The notes under the pieces were generated by a model. That model searched no databases, was not told the origin of the DNA, and saw only the letters and a program-made list of their open reading frames with translations. Both the position numbers and the translations under genes were made by a program. From an uncultured Bacteroidia bacterium (GTDB lineage: Bacteria > Bacteroidota > Bacteroidia > Bacteroidales > F082): a stretch of 64,000 nt of DNA. The DNA lies in assembly GCA_902801625.1 (NCBI GenBank), contig CADCJI010000022.1, positions 28,880 through 92,879 of the forward strand. The letters run 5' to 3'. Positions 59,853-64,000 of the stretch are shown piece by piece; position 1 is the first letter of the stretch, and each line of letters begins with the position of its first letter.

Positions 59853-61130
59853 TTAATAGGACAGGAGCCATTTCCAACCTGGAATCACTTCGATAGTACC
59901 GTGCTGGTCGGTGATGCTACATTCTTCTTCGTATGTGACGATGACACGACGACGGCAAGGATAAGCATTAGGCAGTTTCGTAAGCGCACCCACTTCTCTG
60001 GCCTTTGTCTGTTCGTCAGCTATAGAATAGGATACTTGCACAGCAAGTTCGTCCTCTGGTATATAAAAATCGACTTCCACGTTGGAATGGTAGAAAAACA
60101 CCCGCTCATTGTCAGGATCATGCCCGTATTTCCTGAATAGCGACAAGGCCACGGCGTTCTCCAAAAGAGCGGTGTCGGCATTCAGTAATTGAAGCGAGAG
60201 CAGTCCGTTGTCAATGAAATAGTATTTGCATACGCTTTCTTTCTCCGCAAAGGCAGAAGCGATATTTCTCAGACGCAACAACAGCCAGACATCTTCGGCG
60301 CAACTCACATAACAAGAAACCGTGGGAACGCTGATTCGCCCTGCAACGCTGGAGAGTATCTTTGACAAACGAGTGTAGGAGATGGGGCGCATCACACTCT
60401 CTGCCAGCTTCTTGATGAGCAGTTGAAGCAACTTGGAATTGGCAATGCCATGGCGTTGCACGATATCGCCAAGGTATATCTTCTGGTACACACTTGAGAG
60501 ATACGCCCTTTTCACTGGCAAATGGATGGATTCAGGCAGGCCACCCCATGTCATGTACTCCCGATAAGCTTTCATGAAACGGGCTTTCGATTCGGTAGCA
60601 ATCAGCGACGGCTCATCGAAAGGCACTTGTGAATAAGAAAGGAACTCCCTGAAACTGAAAGGATAGACCTCAACAGGAATATATCTTCCACCTAAAGCGT
60701 ACATGATTTCTTTTGACAGCATCTTGGCATTGCTACCCGTAATGAAAACTTGGTATTTCTTGTCGGCAAGGTTACGGGCGAATTTTTGCCAACCATCCAC
60801 ATTCTGCATTTCATCAAGAAACAGCATAGGACGCTTCCCATACATCTCTTGATGACATTCGAGGATAAGGTTGAAATCCTCCGATGAAAAGCTGCCAAGT
60901 CGGGTGTCCTCAAAGTCCAGATATAGCAGGTCGTCCCATCCATGACCCTCTTGGAGCAATTGACGAATCTTTTGGAAAAGCAGGAAAGACTTGCCCGAGC
61001 GCCTAACACCAACAAAGACTTGCAGAGGAAAACTGTCGAGATTCGTGTCGCGTGGGAAAACATCGTACTTTTCAATGTCCTTTTGATTATCGTATAGAAC
61101 TTGACGCAGTTCGTTTCTTGATATTGCCAT
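59853..61130 (-). CDS. AAA+ ATPase with DUF4143 domain
   Basis: A 425-residue protein of the AAA_14/DUF4143 type. Walker A GVRRSGKSFLL (about 41-51), Walker B RPMLFLDEMQNV (about 100-111), sensor ITGSNAKML, then the DUF4143 helical and nuclease-like C-terminal domain with SNVEVDFYIPEDELAVQVSY (a PD-(D/E)xK-like strand pattern). Function of this very common Bacteroidetes family is unknown; it is often found in variable regions. It has its own TATTTTTG promoter (61176) and is flanked by direct-repeat debris. I use the ATG at 61130 rather than the TTG two codons upstream. Confidence 0.85.
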   Translation of the reverse strand: MAISRNELRQVLYDNQKDIEKYDVFPRDTNLDSFPLQVFVGVRRSGKSFLLFQKIRQLLQEGHGWDDLLYLDFEDTRLGSFSSEDFNLILECHQEMYGKRPMLFLDEMQNVDGWQKFARNLADKKYQVFITGSNAKMLSKEIMYALGGRYIPVEVYPFSFREFLSYSQVPFDEPSLIATESKARFMKAYREYMTWGGLPESIHLPVKRAYLSSVYQKIYLGDIVQRHGIANSKLLQLLIKKLAESVMRPISYTRLSKILSSVAGRISVPTVSCYVSCAEDVWLLLRLRNIASAFAEKESVCKYYFIDNGLLSLQLLNADTALLENAVALSLFRKYGHDPDNERVFFYHSNVEVDFYIPEDELAVQVSYSIADEQTKAREVGALTKLPNAYPCRRRVIVTYEEECSITDQHGTIEVIPGWKWLLSY

Positions 61131-61175
61131 GCTCAACCGTTTTAATTTTATAAACTACAACTTTACAAAACGATG

Positions 61176-61183
61176 CAAAAATA
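61176..61183 (-). promoter_or_regulatory. -7 box TATTTTTG for the AAA/DUF4143 gene
   Basis: Consensus on the minus strand, 45 bases upstream of the ATG. Confidence 0.55.
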
Positions 61184-61279
61184 TAAAATTCCAATTAAAA
61201 TCACAAGAAAACTCAAACTTTTTTCAAGTCGCCAATGGAAAATGGCAAAAACATGTGCGTACTAAACTCTTCGTGTATT

Positions 61280-61360
61280 GTGCTTCAACTAATCCAAATC
61301 CCCCAGAATCATCTCATGATAGTCGCGGATGGAGTCCTGATTGTTGTTTAATTCTTTCTG
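61280..61360 (-). pseudogene. third C-terminal fragment (SIRDYHEM family)
   Basis: The minus strand reads LNNNQDSIRDYHEMILGDLD and a stop, matching the fragment ending at 59692-59747 (direct repeat of about 50 bases, same orientation). Together the two copies bracket the AAA/DUF4143 gene. Confidence 0.55.
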
Positions 61361-61377
61361 TTTGACTTAAAAGGTGG

Positions 61378-61671
61378 CTATCCCAAATATTCCACGATGC
61401 CAAAGATAGCAAGAGCAAGGAAAAAGAATTGTACGGCATAACCAATGGCAGTCATAAAACGGTTCCCTGCCAAATTCATGCTACTTTTCACCCAAAACCA
61501 ACGGGGTGGCACCGTGTCTGCCCAACCTACAATGCCTACCACAAGGCCGAGGACTGCACTCAACGCACCCACAACAAGTGATGCCGGAGACGGGTCTTCA
61601 AGTAGGTATAGTCCACCAAGTATTATTGCTATTGGACTGATAAACTGAAATATCCAAAGAAATACTGCCAT
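61378..61671 (-). CDS. small three-helix membrane protein
   Basis: A 97-residue hydrophobic protein with three likely membrane helices (about 4-24, 32-50, 72-94) and a short loop ADTVPPRWFWVKSSM. No family recognised. It is 52 bases downstream of the GIY-YIG gene on the same strand and may share its transcript; a small membrane partner next to a nuclease is a pattern seen in defence loci, but nothing else here proves that role. Confidence 0.6.
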   Translation of the reverse strand: MAVFLWIFQFISPIAIILGGLYLLEDPSPASLVVGALSAVLGLVVGIVGWADTVPPRWFWVKSSMNLAGNRFMTAIGYAVQFFFLALAIFGIVEYLG

Positions 61672-61723
61672 CTTTCTTTATCTTAAGTTAAAAACATACA
61701 TAAAAAAGATTGGAAAATACTTT

Positions 61724-62302
61724 TTATTTAGGATGATTATGTTGGATATTCCATCCAGGATTGTTATTCTCGATTAGTTCCTTTTCCAGATTACTAATAT
61801 CAATATCATTTTCCATCACGTAAAAACCCACACAAATATCACTCCCATTAAGAAATTCCTTATTTACAATTGAATTAATATGACAATTAGTTAATCTGCC
61901 ACCTGAATGACCTTTTTCCTTTTTATAGCAATTATATGGACTAATATGTCCATAGCCACCATTAAATCGCTTCCCGAAAGTACTATTCCCTGTAACTTTG
62001 CCTATATATTTGATATCACCATTAACCACATAACAATATAGTCCTTTCTCATTTATATGATTTTTAATTCTGAACTCGCAAAAAGGTCCCTGACCATACC
62101 TATGAAGTTCTCTGGTTGGATCCAATCTATCGGAAAGATTTATGTTCAAACCGTCCTTAGAGTCATTAATGGGTTTATGAAGACAGAATGTTATTCCATT
62201 TATAACAACTTTACCTATAGGTGAACAGTTATTAGTTTTTTTATTTATTGTCATAATTGTGTATTTTTTCTCATCTACCCTTTTAAACATTTTCGGTTTC
62301 AT
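61724..62302 (-). CDS. GIY-YIG nuclease family protein
   Basis: A 192-residue protein whose second half is a GIY-YIG domain: GLYCYVVNGDIKYIGKV (GIY and YIG strands, about 87-103), FGKRFNGGYGH with the catalytic Arg, and LEKELIENNNPGWNIQ with the metal-binding Glu and terminal Asn. The first half (KVVINGITFCLHKPIND and on) is unrecognised and may bind DNA. A/T-rich with codon use unlike the rest of the window, suggesting horizontal transfer. Could be a restriction-like or homing-type endonuclease. Start at 62302 follows a leader duplicated in front of the next gene; ATG 62254 is an alternative. Confidence 0.75.
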   Translation of the reverse strand: MKPKMFKRVDEKKYTIMTINKKTNNCSPIGKVVINGITFCLHKPINDSKDGLNINLSDRLDPTRELHRYGQGPFCEFRIKNHINEKGLYCYVVNGDIKYIGKVTGNSTFGKRFNGGYGHISPYNCYKKEKGHSGGRLTNCHINSIVNKEFLNGSDICVGFYVMENDIDISNLEKELIENNNPGWNIQHNHPK

Positions 62303-62380
62303 CCAGTTATATATAATCGGTTTTCTGTCTTTCTTAATTTTGCCTCCACAAAATTAATGAAATTTCTTCAACTTTGGCAA
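62290..62380. repeat. duplicated leader, copy 1
   Basis: 'ccagttatatataatcggtt' and 'aaattaatgaaatttctt' words; about 88 bases, roughly 85 percent the same as 62719-62812. It covers the upstream region and first codons of the GIY-YIG gene. Confidence 0.75.
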
Positions 62381-62449
62381 GTTTGTCAGAAAAAAAGCGT
62401 CACAACGTCACAGTACTGTAACGTTGTGACACAATCCGCTTGTCACAAC

Positions 62450-62683
62450 CTACCTTTTATTTGTCACACTCCAGTGACCTTGCCAACAGGATTGGACCAA
62501 ACTGTTCCAGTCACCACGGAGTTTGAGTTCCCTCACATTAGGGAGGTACTCCAACGCAGTCAAATATTCTTCTTTGTCAGGCCAAATGTCAAAGGGACTA
62601 CCTTTACTAGACCTCACCATGAGTTTGAAACCATTGGGAATTCCACCAATGTCATTGCGCTTTGTAAGTTCAAATGTTACCAT
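62450..62683 (-). CDS. small hypothetical protein
   Basis: A 77-residue soluble protein, MVTFELTKRNDIGGIPNGF at its start, with a central GSPFDIWPDKEEYLTALEYL and a Trp-rich end. No family recognised. It lies between the GIY-YIG gene and the two-domain gene on the same strand; its upstream region (62719-62812) is a duplicate of the GIY-YIG leader, which supports it being expressed. 147 bases separate its stop from the GIY-YIG start. Confidence 0.55.
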   Translation of the reverse strand: MVTFELTKRNDIGGIPNGFKLMVRSSKGSPFDIWPDKEEYLTALEYLPNVRELKLRGDWNSLVQSCWQGHWSVTNKR

Positions 62684-62718
62684 ATTGTTACTTGTTTTGA
62701 GTTAGCCTACTCTCTTAT

Positions 62719-62812
62719 GGATTTTCGGTATCCTCCAGTTATATATAATCGGTTTTCTGTATTTCTTAAGTTTGTCTCCGCAAATTAATGAAATTTCTTT
62801 TACTTTGCTTAG
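62719..62812. repeat. duplicated leader, copy 2
   Basis: Second copy of the 62290-62380 segment, upstream of the 77-residue gene and touching the stop codon of the 246-residue gene. Confidence 0.75.
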
Positions 62813-63549
62813 ATTTTCTCAGCAATAACCAAAATAGAACTATAATCCTCTTTGGTAAGGATATCCACATAAAAGTTCAGCACTCGCTCTGGGTCGAATT
62901 CAACAGCTGAGTTTCCACCTGCCATCCACCAAGCACGGTCATCCAACATGCCATCGAGATCCGTTTTCCAAGTTTGCACATCATCATCTCCATTGTCGCT
63001 TATTTCGACTTCTGTAAGATAGAATTTCATCGTGTCGTCTTCAATAACAACACCATCAAGTTGTAATGCTCGGAACCAACCTCCACAATCGTATCCGACC
63101 AAACGTGACTCAACGTCAAAGCTACTATTTTCATTGCATGCATCACAAAGTTCCTCTAAAACATCTTCATCGATTTCATCAATGTCGAAGTCCTTATTAG
63201 TATTTGCGACACGCAACACCAAATGGTCTTTGCCTAGCCCTTCAAGCAAGGTTTTGATTTGATTGCTTAGTTCAACCAGTCGTGTTGGTTTTGATTCTTC
63301 TACATCATCAGTACTATCGGCAATGTCTTCCTTGCCGGAACCAACTGCACCATCCTCATTAAGAAAATCAATAAGTTTCGTTCCAAATTGACGGGTAGTC
63401 CAATTAGGATCATATTCGAAGCCTTCTTTCTCCGCTATTTCGCGCAATGCCCCTTTTACATTGTCATAAACACGATAAACTTCAATTGAACCGCTTTCGC
63501 GAACACCTACCATGTATTCTCCGCTAATTGCTGATTTTTTGTATTCCAT
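62809..63549 (-). CDS. unknown protein with a KGALREIA-type N-terminal domain
   Basis: A 246-residue acidic protein. Residues about 3-66 (KKSAISGEYMVGV ... KGALREIAEKEGF ... DPNWTTRQFGTKLIDFLN) match the C-terminal half of the neighbour at 63579 almost residue by residue. Then comes an acidic linker (67-85), a short helix, and a C-terminal alpha/beta domain (about 105-246; LVGYDCGGWFRALQLDGVVI, DRAWWMAGGNSAVEFDPERV) that I cannot place. No signal peptide or membrane segment. It starts 29 bases after its paralogue, so both form one operon. Confidence 0.7.
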   Translation of the reverse strand: MEYKKSAISGEYMVGVRESGSIEVYRVYDNVKGALREIAEKEGFEYDPNWTTRQFGTKLIDFLNEDGAVGSGKEDIADSTDDVEESKPTRLVELSNQIKTLLEGLGKDHLVLRVANTNKDFDIDEIDEDVLEELCDACNENSSFDVESRLVGYDCGGWFRALQLDGVVIEDDTMKFYLTEVEISDNGDDDVQTWKTDLDGMLDDRAWWMAGGNSAVEFDPERVLNFYVDILTKEDYSSILVIAEKI

Positions 63550-63578
63550 ATTTTTATAATTTAAAGGTTAATAATAAG

Positions 63579-63902
63579 TTACTTCTGGTTGATGAAGTTT
63601 GCCAATTTGTTGCCAAGTTGCTGGGTGTTCCATTTGGGATCAAAAGCAAACCCCACCTTCTTGGCAATCTCGCGCAAAGCAGCTTTAGTGTTGTCGCATA
63701 CTGCACCAGCCTTCTTGACAACAACCTTATTGTCAGTCATGATTTCGATGGAGAAATCACCGAAAATGGCTGATTTCTTGCCTTGTACCTTCTTGGGTGT
63801 GTCAAAGGCCTTCAGGTTGGTTACTGCAGAGAGCTCAAGGGTTGATTCAACAATTGTGCCGAGGTTGGCATCATCATTTACTATTTCCGCAATCTTGTTC
63901 AT
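63579..63902 (-). CDS. unknown small protein, paralogous domain of the next gene
   Basis: A 107-residue protein. Residues 1-40 are helical; 42-107 hold the shared domain (KKSAIFGDFSIEI ... KAALREIAKKVGF ... DPKWNTQQLGNKLANFIN): a short beta part then two or three helices, which could be a winged-helix-like or protein-binding fold. Start at MNKIAEIVND is preferred; a longer reading runs into the TATTTTTG promoter (63924-63931). First gene of a leftward operon with the 246-residue protein. Confidence 0.72.
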   Translation of the reverse strand: MNKIAEIVNDDANLGTIVESTLELSAVTNLKAFDTPKKVQGKKSAIFGDFSIEIMTDNKVVVKKAGAVCDNTKAALREIAKKVGFAFDPKWNTQQLGNKLANFINQK

Positions 63903-63923
63903 CGCAGGTTCAAATAGCAAGTG

Positions 63924-63931
63924 CAAAAATA
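63924..63931 (-). promoter_or_regulatory. -7 box TATTTTTG for the right-end operon
   Basis: Perfect consensus on the minus strand, 21 bases upstream of the ATG at 63902. Confidence 0.6.
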
Positions 63932-64000
63932 GCGGAAATTTAGATGCAAAGTTGAAAGAACCTGTTTTTAGGGGAGTTGAAGTTTAGTTTTTCTCTTGGT

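Noticed and set aside
61378-63902. Calling this an established restriction or abortive-infection system
   Set aside because: No methyltransferase, helicase or known defence domain accompanies the GIY-YIG gene; only an unassigned locus can be supported.

Overview
The window comes from the chromosome of a member of the Bacteroidota, most likely a Bacteroidales that carries a type IX secretion system (T9SS). The evidence is: dozens of Bacteroidetes-type promoter boxes (TAnnTTTG, mostly TATTTTTG) with no clear Shine-Dalgarno sites; four proteins with C-terminal T9SS sorting domains; a fused SecDF; a Rho factor with a long disordered insert; and lineage-typical families (DUF3078, DUF4290, DUF4293, Omp28, DUF481-like barrels). 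I cannot name the family or species. Several secreted or lipid-anchored peptidases (M49, S9, C10, M28) and a sialidase suggest an animal-associated, protein- and glycan-degrading life.

Layout. 0-9 kb: a cut-off gene, a DPP III-like lipoprotein, an outer-membrane barrel, an esterase, an LpxD-like acyltransferase, a MntA/HepT toxin-antitoxin pair, efp and an S9 peptidase. 9-17.8 kb: a broken HEPN/nucleotidyltransferase pair, rlmB, a TonB-like protein, a DUF3078 protein, a phosphoesterase, rho, a LolA-like protein and mpl. 17.8-18.7 kb is a gene-free block of repeats. 18.7-24.6 kb: a roughly 1,510-residue T9SS surface protein split by a frameshift, then a RelE/ParE-type toxin-antitoxin pair and an orphan antitoxin-like gene, all with the same leader repeat. 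24.6-31 kb: a PurF paralogue lacking the catalytic cysteine, a YciO/Sua5 protein, tRNA-Lys, a CPBP protease and a PcrA/UvrD helicase. 31-50.7 kb is a dense housekeeping stretch: DUF4290-murA, grpE-dnaJ, an ABC-2 exporter, secDF, a C10 peptidase, a PorE-like protein, purM, prfA and pyrF. 50.7-58.9 kb: an Omp28-like protein, ilvE, a methyltransferase, a sialidase and an M28 peptidase. 58.9-64 kb is accessory: a murB remnant, gene debris around an AAA/DUF4143 ATPase, a GIY-YIG nuclease, and two adjacent genes sharing an unrecognised domain.

The most striking feature is the density of short interspersed repeats. At least six families occur in several copies. Two have entered coding sequence without breaking the frame: a G/C-rich palindrome array translated inside Rho, and a 60-bp insertion in the murB remnant. 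A third family is a 127-bp structured element present twice in opposite orientation. Other leads are the catalytically dead retropepsin-like tail on the PorE-like protein, an 11-bp helically phased repeat array upstream of the YciO gene, and the unrecognised two-paralogue locus next to a GIY-YIG nuclease at the right end.

All calls come from reading the sequence and translations by eye. No database search was run.
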